Program-made: the position numbers and the translations under genes
Notes under the pieces: model-generated
What the model was told of the DNA's origin: nothing
Databases searched by the model: none
Seen by the model: only the letters and a program-made list of their open reading frames with translations
In this document: in pieces, positions 1 through 8,310 of the stretch
Layout of the letters: each line of letters opens with the position of its first letter
Position numbering within the stretch: the first letter of the stretch is position 1
Source of the DNA: Halobacillus salinus
GTDB taxonomy: Bacteria; Bacillota; Bacilli; Bacillales; Halobacillaceae
Assembly (NCBI RefSeq): GCF_004684905.1
Contig: NZ_SRJC01000004.1
Location: 1 to 64,000, forward strand
Length of the DNA: 64,000 nt
Direction of reading: 5' to 3'

Positions 1-89
1 AGGGGATCAGCTCGCTTCCTGCGCTCGACTTGCATGTATTAGGCACGCCGCCAGCGTTCGTCCTGAGCCAGGATCAAACTCTCCATAAA
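1..89 (-). rRNA. 16S rRNA, 5' end only
   Basis: The reverse complement carries the universal bacterial 16S start (AGAGTTTGATCCTGGCTCAG, then the ACGAACGCTGGCGGCG block). Only about 89 bases are present; the gene runs off the left edge. Positions 90-208 hold the pre-16S leader between the last tRNA gene and the 16S start, including the GAAAACTGAAC leader box seen in Bacillus rRNA operons. The twelve tRNA genes upstream on the same strand probably share its transcript. Confidence 0.97.
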
Positions 90-208
90 AGTTAAGTTTG
101 ACTTGCTCATTTGCACACCGAATGTGCGTTGTTGTCTTTTCTTCACTAAGAAGAAAAATATTGACGTACTGGTTGGTTCGTTCAGTTTTCAAAGATCAAA
201 TGTTACAA

Positions 209-285
209 TGGTGGGCCTGAGTGGACTTGAACCACCGACCTCACGCTTATCAGGCGTGCGCTCTGACCAACTGAGCTACAGGCCC
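209..285 (-). tRNA. tRNA-Ile (GAT)
   Basis: Cloverleaf with 7-bp acceptor stem, TTCAAGTCC T-arm and anticodon GAT in the CTGATAAGC loop. CCA is encoded. It is the last tRNA before the 16S gene. Confidence 0.96.
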
Positions 286-303
286 CAATGGTAAAACATT
301 TAA

Positions 304-377
304 TGGAGCGGGTGAAGGGAATCGAACCCTCATCATCAGCTTGGAAGGCTGAGGTTTTACCACTAAACTACACCCGC
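304..377 (-). tRNA. tRNA-Gly (TCC)
   Basis: 74-nt cloverleaf with anticodon TCC in CTTCCAAG, acceptor GCGGGTG and encoded CCA. Confidence 0.96.
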
Positions 378-408
378 ATATTTCATTGTATTGAGTAAGT
401 AACTCGGA

Positions 409-485
409 TGGTCGGGAAGACAGGATTCGAACCTGCGACCCCTTGGTCCCAAACCAAGTGCTCTACCAAGCTGAGCTACTTCCCG
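409..485 (-). tRNA. tRNA-Pro (TGG)
   Basis: 77-nt cloverleaf with anticodon TGG in TTTGGGAC, acceptor CGGGAAG and encoded CCA. Confidence 0.96.
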
Positions 486-500
486 TAAGTAGTAAGTAAA

Positions 501-577
<77 letters not shown>

Positions 578-647
578 CTTTTGAAGCGACAAAATCTATT
601 ATATCATTTGTTTCGGTTTGACGCAACAACTTTTTTCAAAGTTTTTT

Positions 648-735
<88 letters not shown>

Positions 736-771
736 AAATCTATGAATGCTAATCATGGTAAAATTGAAAAG

Positions 772-853
772 TGCGGGTGGAGGGACTTGAACCCCCACGC
801 CGTGAAGCACTAGATCCTAAATCTAGCGTGTCTGCCAATTCCACCACACCCGC
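772..853 (-). tRNA. tRNA-Leu (TAG), CCA not encoded
   Basis: Class II tRNA with a long variable arm, anticodon TAG in TTTAGGA and acceptor GCGGGTG. The discriminator A is followed by CTT, so the CCA end must be added by a nucleotidyltransferase. Confidence 0.95.
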
Positions 854-862
854 AAGTTACAA

Positions 863-938
863 TGGTGAGCCATGAAGGATTCGAACCTTCGACCCTCTGA
901 TTAAAAGTCAGATGCTCTACCAGCTGAGCTAATGGCTC
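863..938 (-). tRNA. tRNA-Lys (TTT)
   Basis: 76-nt cloverleaf with anticodon TTT in CTTTTAA, acceptor GAGCCAT and encoded CCA. Confidence 0.96.
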
Positions 939-1053
939 ATAATTAATGAAAGGCTTTTTCAAATCGCTAGTTTCGATGATTCCTGTTTTAAAAGCACAAG
1001 GAACATCTTATAACGTTTATTCAAATTTGTCAACCCTTTTTCCGAAGAAAAAA

Positions 1054-1128
1054 TGGCTGGGCCAGCTGGATTCGAACCAGCGCATGACGGTACCAAAAAC
1101 CGTTGCCTTACCGCTTGGCTATGGCCCA
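1054..1128 (-). tRNA. tRNA-Gln (TTG)
   Basis: 75-nt cloverleaf with anticodon TTG in TTTTGGT, acceptor TGGGCCA and encoded CCA. A gap of about 115 nt with no gene separates it from the downstream tRNA-Lys. Confidence 0.96.
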
Positions 1129-1136
1129 ATACTTAA

Positions 1137-1213
1137 TGGCGGTCCGGACGGGACTCGAACCCGCGACCTCCTGCGTGACAGGCAGGCATTCTAACCAACT
1201 GAACTACCGGACC
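1137..1213 (-). tRNA. tRNA-Asp (GTC)
   Basis: 77-nt cloverleaf with anticodon GTC in CTGTCAC, acceptor GGTCCGG and encoded CCA. Confidence 0.96.
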
Positions 1214-1225
1214 TAAATTGTAAAG

Positions 1226-1297
1226 TGACCCGTACGGGATTCGAACCCGTGTTACCGCCGTGAAAGGGCGGTGTCTTAACCACTTGACCAACGGGCC
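1226..1297 (-). tRNA. tRNA-Glu (TTC), CCA not encoded
   Basis: 72-nt cloverleaf with anticodon TTC in CTTTCAC and acceptor GGCCCGT. The discriminator A is followed by CTT, so CCA is not encoded. Confidence 0.95.
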
Positions 1298-1318
1298 ATT
1301 ATTTTGAGAAAAAAATAA

Positions 1319-1409
1319 TGGCGGAGAAGGAGGGATTTGAACCCTCGCGCCGCTTACGCGACCTACACCCTTAGCAGGGGCGCCTCTTCAGCCACTTGAG
1401 TACTTCTCC
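1319..1409 (-). tRNA. tRNA-Ser (GCT)
   Basis: 91-nt class II tRNA with a long variable arm, anticodon GCT in CTGCTAA, acceptor GGAGAAG and encoded CCA. Confidence 0.96.
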
Positions 1410-1413
1410 GTAA

Positions 1414-1488
1414 TGGCTCCAACGGTAGGATTCGAACCTACGACCGATCGGTTAACAGCCGATTGCTCTACCACTGAGCTACGTTGGA
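1414..1488 (-). tRNA. tRNA-Asn (GTT)
   Basis: 75-nt cloverleaf with anticodon GTT in CTGTTAA, acceptor TCCAACG and encoded CCA. It is the first gene of the tRNA cluster. Confidence 0.96.
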
Positions 1489-1552
1489 ATAATGTAAATG
1501 CCGCTCGTGATTGATGCGTTTTTGAATTGCTTTATCATCAGCGACGATTTAT

Positions 1553-1581
1553 ATCTTATAACATCTGAAGGACAAAGTCAA
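1553..1581 (-). promoter_or_regulatory. Promoter of the tRNA/rRNA cluster
   Basis: On the minus strand TTGACT (1576-1581) is followed 17 bp later by TAAGAT (1553-1558), overlapping TATAAG. It lies about 65 bp upstream of tRNA-Asn and is the only good sigma-A site ahead of the cluster. Confidence 0.7.
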
Positions 1582-1682
1582 ACCTTTTTCGCAAAAAAAA
1601 TGTTGTTTCTTTGCGGTTGATGGCTTGTCTCAATCGACCTTTATAAATTTAACACGGTCTATACTATCCGTCAATGGATTTT

Positions 1683-2132
1683 CTATATCTTTTTTAACTT
1701 CCCTTTACATTTCCCACATTGATACTTGGATATATTCACTCTTCTTCTGCGGTGATATACATGACCGCACTCGGCACACGTATACTTATGGACGCTTTTC
1801 TCATGTTCTGATGGCAGTGGCTGACAGTATCTTGGTGAGTTGGTTTGTTTAAGGAGAGACTTGAATTCCGGATCGCCATGTCCGTATCCTTTCCCCTCTA
1901 TATGCAAATGATAATGACATAATTCATGTTTGATGATGCCCGCAAACTCTTCTTCCCCTAATTCGCGGAGATACTTTGGATTCAGCTCAATAACACGCTG
2001 GGACGGAATATAGCGGCCGCCAGTTGTGCGGAGTCTAGGATTGAATGTGACAAGATCAACAAATGGTTTATGGAAATATGTTTCTGATAGATTGTTCGTC
2101 CATGCTTGTAAATCAATTTGTTCGGTTGTCAT
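1683..2132 (-). CDS. SprT-like zinc metalloprotease-fold protein (YdcK family)
   Basis: SprT family protein of 149 residues. It has the zinc-binding HELCHYH motif at about residues 69-75, then a C-terminal zinc ribbon with two CxxC pairs near 119/122 and 139/142. Bacillus YdcK is the close family relative; its cellular role is not firmly known. I chose the ATG at 2132 because GGGGAGG lies about 9 nt upstream and the length then matches the family; an in-frame start 15 codons upstream has no ribosome site. It is convergent with the tRNA cluster side and followed by no obvious terminator. In B. subtilis the order ydcK-cmpA-ydcI is the same, which supports the assignment. Confidence 0.92.
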   Translation of the reverse strand: MTTEQIDLQAWTNNLSETYFHKPFVDLVTFNPRLRTTGGRYIPSQRVIELNPKYLRELGEEEFAGIIKHELCHYHLHIEGKGYGHGDPEFKSLLKQTNSPRYCQPLPSEHEKSVHKYTCAECGHVYHRRRRVNISKYQCGKCKGKLKKI

Positions 2133-2204
2133 TCCTTCACGCCTCCCCACTTCATTGCATACTGTATCATAACTCATTATTTTTAAGAAAGGATTTGAAT
2201 AGAA

Positions 2205-2315
2205 ATGCCTTCATGGTTAAGAAAACAAATATCGAAAGCCTTCCTGGACAAAGACAAATATCAGATTAAGATGTTGAATCAGTGCTGGTATTACTACAAG
2301 CATCTATATAAATAA
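2205..2315 (+). CDS. cmpA: Cortex morphogenetic protein CmpA
   Basis: A 36-residue ORF starting MPSWLRKQ and ending YYYKHLYK. It closely resembles B. subtilis CmpA (37 residues; same PxWLxKQ start and QIKxLNQCWY core). CmpA is a small sporulation protein that works with the ClpXP system and SpoIVA as a quality check on spore envelope assembly (established knowledge). A GAAAGGA ribosome site lies 11 nt upstream of the ATG. The position between tex and the sprT gene is the same as in B. subtilis. It runs opposite to its neighbours and shares the terminator hairpin that follows with tex. Confidence 0.93.
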   Translation: MPSWLRKQISKAFLDKDKYQIKMLNQCWYYYKHLYK

Positions 2316-2317
2316 GA

Positions 2318-2345
2318 AACCCGGAAGCATTTGTGCCCCCAGGTT
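2318..2345. terminator. Bidirectional terminator between cmpA and tex
   Basis: A 12-bp stem with G-U pairs and a CAAA loop (minus strand AACCTGGGGGCA ... TGCTTCCGGGTT) followed by a T-rich stretch on both sides. It ends tex and overlaps the end region of cmpA. Confidence 0.75.
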
Positions 2346-2356
2346 CTCTTTGTATT

Positions 2357-4525
2357 TTACTTTTGCAGCATGGTTAAGGCTATTCGTTGTTTCTTAATAT
2401 CTACCGAATCGACCCAGACGGTGACGACATCACCTACAGATACGACGTCCATCGGGTGTTTGACGTAGCGATTTGCTAGTTTGGATATATGAACAAGCCC
2501 ATCTTGTTTAACACCTACATCTACAAATGCTCCGAAATCCACAACATTACGAACGGTACCTTCAAGCTCCATCCCCTGCTCTAAATCTTCCATAGAAAGC
2601 ACATTCGTTTTTAAGAGCGGCTTCGGAAGGTCATCACGAGGATCACGACCTGGTTGGATCAGAGACTTCATGATATCTTCTAATGTCAACTTACCTACAT
2701 CAAGACTTTCTGCTGTCTCATTCAAATCCAATGCTTTGAGTTTCTCCGCCACCTCTTCTTTACCAAGGTCTCCGGCCGTAGCATCCACCATCTTCAATAA
2801 GGACCGTGCTGCTTTATAGCTTTCTGGGTGAATGGACGTACGGTCGAGTGGTTCAGCCCCGTCAAGGATTCTCAAGAACCCGATACTTTGCTCATAAGTC
2901 TTGGCACCGAGTCTTGGAATGTCTTTCAGCTCGGAGCGTTTCGTGAATTTTCCGAGCTCCTCTCGCTTTTTCACCACATTGTTCGCCACCGTCTTACTCA
3001 AACCTGATACATATTGAAGTAACGAAGAAGATGCTGTATTAACGTTTACGCCTACTTGGTTAACGACGGTTTCCACGACAAAGCGGAGCGATTCGTTCAA
3101 TTGCTTTTGACTGACGTCGTGTTGGTACTGTCCGACACCAATAGATTTAGGGTCGATCTTGACGAGCTCCGCCAATGGATCCTGTACACGCCTGGCAATG
3201 GAGACGGCACTTCTCTCTTCAACTTTCATATCTGGGAATTCGTCACGAGCCAGTGCAGAAGCAGAGTAGACACTCGCTCCCGCTTCATTGACGATCATGT
3301 ACGAAACATCCAAGTTATGCTTTTGAATCATATCAGCGACGAACTGCTCTGTTTCACGGGAAGCCGTTCCGTTCCCGATTGCCATCAATTCGATCGGGTG
3401 CTTCTTCATAAAGGACAGGATAATCTTCTCCGCTCCTGCCGTATCATTCTTCGGTGCTGTCGGGAACATGACTGAAATGTCGAGTACCTTCCCTGTTTCA
3501 TCGACCGCCGCTAGCTTACATCCTGTACGGTAGGCTGGGTCGATGCCGAGAACGACTTTTCCTTTTAAAGGTGGCTGCAAGAGTAAACTTCTGAGATTAC
3601 TCGAGAACACTTCAATCGCCTGCTCTTCTGCCTGTTCCGATAATGAATTACGGATTTCTCTCTCGATAGACGGTTGGATCAGTCGCTTGTAGGCATCTCG
3701 AATTGCTTCCGTTAACAACGTATAGGGTTGTCCTGATGTTTTCGGCAAAATGACATGCTTCTCGAGATACTGGACGATCGAATCTTCTGGAGGATGGATA
3801 GATACCTTGATCACTCCCTCTTTCTCTCCACGATTCAAAGCTAATACACGGTGAGAAACAATCGATCGTACGGGCTCCTGATAGTCATAGTACATTTCAA
3901 AGATGCCCTTCTCGTCATCCTCTGCCTTCTTATCAGTAGAAGAAATGGTACCTTTTTGGAAGGTTTGCTTTCTGATTTGCTCACGGTAAGCGGGGTCGTC
4001 CGAAATCCATTCAGCGAGAATATCATTTACACCGGATTGTACTTCTTCCACGGAATGAAGCTCGTGCTCCTCAGAGAAGTACGATGCTGCTTCCTTTGCA
4101 AAATCGAAGTTCTCCTGCTTCCATACCTTTTGAGCAAGGGGTTCAAGCCCCTTCTCCTTAGCAATCGTAGCACGGGTTCTTCTTTTTTGTTTATATGGAC
4201 GGTAGAGGTCTTCTACCTTTTGCAGCTGAGTGGCTGACTCGATTTCTTTCTTCAATTCATCGGTCAGCTTGCCTTGTTCGTCGATTAAACGAATGACCTC
4301 TTCTTTTCGTTGCGAAACATTCTGCACATAATTCCATTGGTCTTCTATTGATTTGATCTGCACTTCATCAAGGCCGCCTGTCAACTCTTTACGATAGCGC
4401 GCAATGAAAGGTACAGTATTTCCTTCATTTAATAAGGTGATTACTTTTTCTACAGATTTTTCATTAAGACTGGCCTGGGAAGCGACCAGCTTGATCAATT
4501 CTGGGTTTAATGTTGATTCACTCAA
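2357..4525 (-). CDS. tex: Tex family RNA-binding transcription accessory protein
   Basis: 722 residues, the usual length for Tex (B. subtilis YdcI). The order is an N-terminal helical region, a YqgF/RNase H-like domain near 325-450 (VLGIDPAYRTGCKLA), helix-hairpin-helix repeats near 490-560 and a C-terminal S1 domain from about 645. Tex binds nucleic acid and influences transcription; the exact role in Gram-positives is unclear. The start is TTG at 4525: AAGGAGG sits 8 nt upstream, and the ATG closer to the ribosome site is followed at once by a stop in its frame. It is transcribed alone, away from rsbX by a terminator. Confidence 0.96.
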   Translation of the reverse strand: MSESTLNPELIKLVASQASLNEKSVEKVITLLNEGNTVPFIARYRKELTGGLDEVQIKSIEDQWNYVQNVSQRKEEVIRLIDEQGKLTDELKKEIESATQLQKVEDLYRPYKQKRRTRATIAKEKGLEPLAQKVWKQENFDFAKEAASYFSEEHELHSVEEVQSGVNDILAEWISDDPAYREQIRKQTFQKGTISSTDKKAEDDEKGIFEMYYDYQEPVRSIVSHRVLALNRGEKEGVIKVSIHPPEDSIVQYLEKHVILPKTSGQPYTLLTEAIRDAYKRLIQPSIEREIRNSLSEQAEEQAIEVFSSNLRSLLLQPPLKGKVVLGIDPAYRTGCKLAAVDETGKVLDISVMFPTAPKNDTAGAEKIILSFMKKHPIELMAIGNGTASRETEQFVADMIQKHNLDVSYMIVNEAGASVYSASALARDEFPDMKVEERSAVSIARRVQDPLAELVKIDPKSIGVGQYQHDVSQKQLNESLRFVVETVVNQVGVNVNTASSSLLQYVSGLSKTVANNVVKKREELGKFTKRSELKDIPRLGAKTYEQSIGFLRILDGAEPLDRTSIHPESYKAARSLLKMVDATAGDLGKEEVAEKLKALDLNETAESLDVGKLTLEDIMKSLIQPGRDPRDDLPKPLLKTNVLSMEDLEQGMELEGTVRNVVDFGAFVDVGVKQDGLVHISKLANRYVKHPMDVVSVGDVVTVWVDSVDIKKQRIALTMLQK

Positions 4526-4618
4526 TACATAGACCTCCTTGGATAACTCTTTCTGTATTGTATCAAATTCTTACCTCTATGACTCGGCAAGGGGACGAGA
4601 CGTATGATAGATAACAAC

Positions 4619-4658
4619 ATAAAAAAGACCCTATTCTATTCTTAAGAATAAGGTCTTT
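4619..4658 (-). terminator. Terminator of the rsb-sigB operon
   Basis: On the minus strand AAAGACC and GGGTCTTT frame an AT-rich inner stem built around TATTCTTAAGAATA, followed by six Ts. It lies just downstream of the rsbX stop. Confidence 0.75.
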
Positions 4659-4659
4659 A

Positions 4660-5253
4660 TCATAGATACTCCATCACAATCAACGTCGTATCGTCATCTC
4701 TTACTTGACCGTAGAGCTCTTTGTACTGTTCGATAATAGATGTAACGTCATCGGTGTGCACACGTTTGAGTGGGAAACGCCTGTCATTGACACCATCAGA
4801 AAACATGAGAAACTTCATTCCCTTCTCCACTGTTCCTCTAGTGACACGCAACTTCCGTGGAAAGCCAGCTAAATAACCAGCCAGCGGAATATTTCTACTC
4901 TTCTTTCCTTCAGGGCTTACCATAATGACACCTATATTGCCGATGGATGAGTAAGAATAACTCTGGCTTGGAAAGTCGATCCTCAGAATTCCGAGTACCA
5001 CTCCACGTTTCCCAACAAGTGCTTCATTGCACTTGTTGACCAACGATTCGATCGTAAGGTGAGGATAATCTTCCACAATGTTCATCACTGCTTGAGATGA
5101 TTCCCGAGCCATCTCTCCACTTCCTAGCCCATCAGCAATCGCACAGACAAATGCTTCTTCCGTCTCTTTATAAAAGTAACTGTCACCGCAATAATAATTG
5201 CCTTTTTTCGCCTTTTGGTAGACATCAAGGCTAATGTGATTCGCTTCGTCCAT
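4660..5253 (-). CDS. rsbX: RsbX, PPM-type phosphoserine phosphatase
   Basis: 197 residues with PPM/PP2C motifs: DGLGSGEMA near 41, FSDGVND near 151 and DDDTTLIV near the C-terminus. RsbX dephosphorylates RsbS and RsbR and so resets the stressosome after a stress signal (family knowledge). Its ATG directly follows the sigB stop with no spacer, so translation is probably coupled. It is the last gene of the operon and is also read from the internal sigma-B promoter, giving negative feedback. Confidence 0.95.
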   Translation of the reverse strand: MDEANHISLDVYQKAKKGNYYCGDSYFYKETEEAFVCAIADGLGSGEMARESSQAVMNIVEDYPHLTIESLVNKCNEALVGKRGVVLGILRIDFPSQSYSYSSIGNIGVIMVSPEGKKSRNIPLAGYLAGFPRKLRVTRGTVEKGMKFLMFSDGVNDRRFPLKRVHTDDVTSIIEQYKELYGQVRDDDTTLIVMEYL

Positions 5254-6033
5254 CTAGAAGACCTCTATGGATTCCGATTGTAATGCTTCCCTGAGCTTCC
5301 TCAATGCACGTCGTTGAAGACGAGATACATGCATTTGGGAAATACCGAGCCGCTCACCAGTGTCTTTTTGACTCATATTCTCGAAGTAAGTACATTGCAG
5401 AATCTCTTGCTCGCGCTCGGATAATATAGGAAGGATCTTTTCGAGCAGCATTCGCTGATCGATATGTGAGTAACCATCCTCCGCATTCCCGATCAAGTCC
5501 AAAATGGTTACGGTACTGCCATCGGAGTCTGCTTCGATTTTACGGTCGACAGACAAAGCCTTGTAACTCTTGCCCATCTCCATCGTCTCTAGTACATCTT
5601 CTTCTGAAACCTCCAAGTAGTCCGCAATTTCACGGACGGAAGGAGAGCGTTGAAGCATACTCGTCAATTCTTCTGAGGTCTTCTTGATCTTCGGTCCTAG
5701 TTCTTTGATCCGTCTTGGTACATGGACGCTCCATGTTTTATCACGGATGAATCGTTTAATTTCACCAATAATCGTAGGAATCGCAAAGGATTCGAATGAC
5801 TTACCGAAATCTGGATCGTACCGGCGTATGGCAGCAAGCAACCCAAGCATCCCGACTTGTACCAAGTCTTCATGAATCGTACTATTCTTGGAATATTTAC
5901 GAGCAATCGATTCGACTAAGTCTTTGTAAACAAGGACGATTTGTTCCTGGACGACTTCGTCTCTCGGATGTTCTTGTAAATGTTCTATCCATTCATATAC
6001 TTCATCATTGTGATGTTGAGATTTGGTCGCCAT
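5254..6033 (-). CDS. sigB: General stress sigma factor SigB
   Basis: 259 residues, sigma-70 family. It contains the very conserved stretches RRYDPDFGKSFESFA, KTWSVHVPRRIKELGP and LGISQMHVSRLQRRAL of Bacillus SigB. It directs RNA polymerase to general stress promoters (GTTTaa-N13/14-GGGtaa). The ATG at 6033 follows GAGGTGG by about 6 nt and overlaps the end of rsbW by 29 nt; the longer frame from 6054 has no better site. Held inactive by RsbW when unstressed. Confidence 0.97.
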   Translation of the reverse strand: MATKSQHHNDEVYEWIEHLQEHPRDEVVQEQIVLVYKDLVESIARKYSKNSTIHEDLVQVGMLGLLAAIRRYDPDFGKSFESFAIPTIIGEIKRFIRDKTWSVHVPRRIKELGPKIKKTSEELTSMLQRSPSVREIADYLEVSEEDVLETMEMGKSYKALSVDRKIEADSDGSTVTILDLIGNAEDGYSHIDQRMLLEKILPILSEREQEILQCTYFENMSQKDTGERLGISQMHVSRLQRRALRKLREALQSESIEVF

Positions 6034-6481
6034 CTTGACCCACCTCAGTTTCATGGAGATATTTTGTCATCAACACAATCACCCCATATTTACTATTTAT
6101 CTCCACTTTATCCATAAGTGCATCAATCAAGAATAGTCCAAATCCACCCTCACGAAGTTCCTCAATGTCGTCATCCTGCTTGTACGGGCCGATATCTTCT
6201 TTGATCTCACCTAGGTTAAAGCTTCCACCGTGGTCGGCTACCATTACTTCCAAACGGTCTTCGTAAACGCCGAACCCGATAGTGATTTCCCCTTCACCCG
6301 TTTCCTTATAAGCGTGCTTCACTGCGTTCGTGATCGCCTCGGAAATCGCGACTTTCAAGTCCTCAATATCTTCGAAAGTGAAACCCATGCGATTCGCAAT
6401 TCCAGATATACTGAGACGAACAACCCCAATATACTCTGCTTTCGCCGGCACTTTCACTTCTACAAAATCAAATGATTCCAT
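6005..6481 (-). CDS. rsbW: RsbW, anti-sigma-B factor and serine kinase
   Basis: 158 residues with a GHKL ATPase fold: the N box region ISEAITNAVKHAYKE near 49-63, ADHGGSF near 86 and GGFGLFLID near 115. RsbW binds SigB and also phosphorylates RsbV; loss of RsbV binding frees SigB only when RsbV is dephosphorylated (family knowledge). The start is 2 nt after the rsbV stop and the gene overlaps sigB, so rsbV-rsbW-sigB are tightly coupled. Confidence 0.97.
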   Translation of the reverse strand: MESFDFVEVKVPAKAEYIGVVRLSISGIANRMGFTFEDIEDLKVAISEAITNAVKHAYKETGEGEITIGFGVYEDRLEVMVADHGGSFNLGEIKEDIGPYKQDDDIEELREGGFGLFLIDALMDKVEINSKYGVIVLMTKYLHETEVGQDGDQISTSQ

Positions 6482-6483
6482 TA

Positions 6484-6816
6484 TTACATTCCACCTTGTA
6501 CTGTAGAATCGATGTTCATAATTTCTGTCAGGCCGGTAATCTTAAACAACCGATAAACACGTTCCTGCATATGCAACAGTCTAAGTTCTGTCCCGTGTTC
6601 CTTTGTCGATTTGAGCGCACTAATGAAAACTCCGAGTCCTGTAGAATCCATATAGTTCACCTGTTCAAAATCAACTTCAACCGTCTGACCCTCTTCTTTC
6701 GTAAGTGGAAGAATGGTATCTTTAAGCTTCGGAGCCGTAAAAGCGTCTACTTCTCCTGCTAGAGTTAAATAAGTAACATTATTATCTTTGTGGGAAACAT
6801 CTATAGTCAAATTCAT
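6484..6816 (-). CDS. rsbV: RsbV, anti-anti-sigma factor
   Basis: 110 residues, STAS domain. The phosphorylation site lies in the motif NYMDSTGLGVF near residue 55. Unphosphorylated RsbV captures RsbW and releases SigB. The ATG at 6816 is chosen because AGGAGG lies about 8 nt upstream and the length then matches Bacillus RsbV. A sigma-B promoter lies just upstream, so this is the first gene of the autoregulated rsbV-W-sigB-rsbX unit. Confidence 0.96.
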   Translation of the reverse strand: MNLTIDVSHKDNNVTYLTLAGEVDAFTAPKLKDTILPLTKEEGQTVEVDFEQVNYMDSTGLGVFISALKSTKEHGTELRLLHMQERVYRLFKITGLTEIMNIDSTVQGGM

Positions 6817-6860
6817 CAGACAATCCTCCTGTATTCCTAAAAAAGTCAATCAAATTACTT

Positions 6861-6886
6861 TTACCCTTTGCCATCCTTCATTAAAC
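6861..6886 (-). promoter_or_regulatory. Sigma-B promoter before rsbV
   Basis: On the minus strand GTTTAA (6881-6886), a 14-bp spacer and GGGTAA (6861-6866) match the sigma-B consensus exactly. It overlaps the rsbU stop codon. This is the same place as the internal autoregulatory promoter in B. subtilis. Confidence 0.92.
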
Positions 6887-7891
6887 ATTACGTCTCAAAA
6901 TAATCAGCGTAAAATCATCACGCAGTTGGAACCCTTGAAGTCGTTCAAAGTGCTTGTACACTTGGTCGACTATTTCCTGAGCTGGTAAGTCGGCATAAGA
7001 TTTGATGACGTCTAACACCTCTTCTTGCTCGATAAACCGTTCACCTTGACGACACTCGGTAACGCCGTCTGTCAACAGCACGATCATATCCCCTTTTTCC
7101 ACTTCTTTGACGTACTGGGTATATGTCGTCTCAGCGGACACCCCTAAAACCAGACCAGGTACATCGATCTCTTCGAATTCCCCTTGGTCCTTGTGATAAT
7201 AGAAACCGGGTTCGTGTCCGGCGGATGAGTATGTGAACGTATGGTCCCTGGAATCATATAATCCATAAAACATCGTGATAAACATACTGGAATCCACATT
7301 CCGCTCCACTACACGATTAAGGCTTCCGAGTATGACACTTGGATCCATTCTCATCTCAGGGAAACTGTCCATGGAATATTTGATCATGGACATGCATAAC
7401 GCAGCTGGGACCCCTTTTCCGATTACGTCTGCGACAGCAATCCCGAGTGTCCCTTTTTCGTCATAAACGAAATGATGGTAATCCCCGTTCATCTGCTTCG
7501 CAGGTACACTCAGTGCCCCAACTTCCACTTCTTCGATTTCCGGTTTCACTGTAGACAAAAGCGTCTTCTGCATGTTCGCTGCTACGGAAATTTCGGACTT
7601 CAATTCTAACTGCTTCTCACGCAACGACTGGTGCTCTTGGTAAGCTAGACCGTACGAAATCATAGTTTCCAAAAGGAAATTCAATGATGATTGAATATAC
7701 TCTGGCATTTCCGGGTATATTTCTTGTAGCGATTGAATATGGATATTTATGATTTCATCTGGCGATATCTTCTGTTGCATCGATTGTTTACTGAACTGCT
7801 CTGCTTGATATAGAGCTTGCTCATCTTTCGAACGGATATACTCTTGCAGCAATTCTTTATAATTCTCAAGATCTAGCTTCAACGTACTCAT
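6881..7891 (-). CDS. rsbU: RsbU, PP2C phosphatase acting on RsbV
   Basis: 336 residues: an N-terminal helical RsbT-binding domain (about 1-85), a linker helix, then a PPM phosphatase domain with VADVIGKGVPAA near 157, SAGHEPGFYY near 222 and LLTDGVTE near 271. When bound by RsbT it dephosphorylates RsbV and so switches on SigB in environmental stress. AGGAGG sits about 8 nt upstream of the ATG; 14 nt separate it from rsbT. Confidence 0.96.
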   Translation of the reverse strand: MSTLKLDLENYKELLQEYIRSKDEQALYQAEQFSKQSMQQKISPDEIINIHIQSLQEIYPEMPEYIQSSLNFLLETMISYGLAYQEHQSLREKQLELKSEISVAANMQKTLLSTVKPEIEEVEVGALSVPAKQMNGDYHHFVYDEKGTLGIAVADVIGKGVPAALCMSMIKYSMDSFPEMRMDPSVILGSLNRVVERNVDSSMFITMFYGLYDSRDHTFTYSSAGHEPGFYYHKDQGEFEEIDVPGLVLGVSAETTYTQYVKEVEKGDMIVLLTDGVTECRQGERFIEQEEVLDVIKSYADLPAQEIVDQVYKHFERLQGFQLRDDFTLIILRRNV

Positions 7892-7905
7892 CGTTTATAC
7901 CTCCT

Positions 7906-8307
7906 CTAACGGAGCCACTTCACTACTCTGATCTCGGTACCTTTCCCTTCTTCTGAGTGAATGTCGAATTCATCCATCAAACGTTTCACTCCGGGAAGAC
8001 CAGCCCCTAGTCCCCCTGATGTAGAGAACCCATCTTCCATAACTTGACCAATCTCTTTAATTCCTGGTCCATCATCCATAGCGATAATGGCAATACCTTT
8101 CCGGTCTATCTCTTCTAGTGCTTCAAAGCAGACTTTTCCTGTCCCTGCATATAGATAAATATTCCTGGCTAACTCCGATATCGCGGTGGCGATCCGTGCC
8201 TGATCAACTGTTCCGAAACCTATTTTTCTAGCAATGTCTCTTCCCAGTTGTCGCGCGCCTACGATATCCCATTCCTTTTTAATGTTCACACAGGATTGGA
8301 ATTCCAT
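7906..8307 (-). CDS. rsbT: RsbT, stressosome serine kinase and RsbU activator
   Basis: 133 residues, GHKL kinase fold (AISELARNIYLYA near 43-55, DDGPGI near 79, GGLGAGLPGVKRL near 97-109). RsbT phosphorylates RsbS and RsbR, leaves the stressosome and activates RsbU. The ribosome site GGAGGAG lies in the last codons of rsbS, 3 nt upstream of the gene, so the two are translationally coupled. Confidence 0.97.
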   Translation of the reverse strand: MEFQSCVNIKKEWDIVGARQLGRDIARKIGFGTVDQARIATAISELARNIYLYAGTGKVCFEALEEIDRKGIAIIAMDDGPGIKEIGQVMEDGFSTSGGLGAGLPGVKRLMDEFDIHSEEGKGTEIRVVKWLR

Positions 8308-8310
8308 AGG

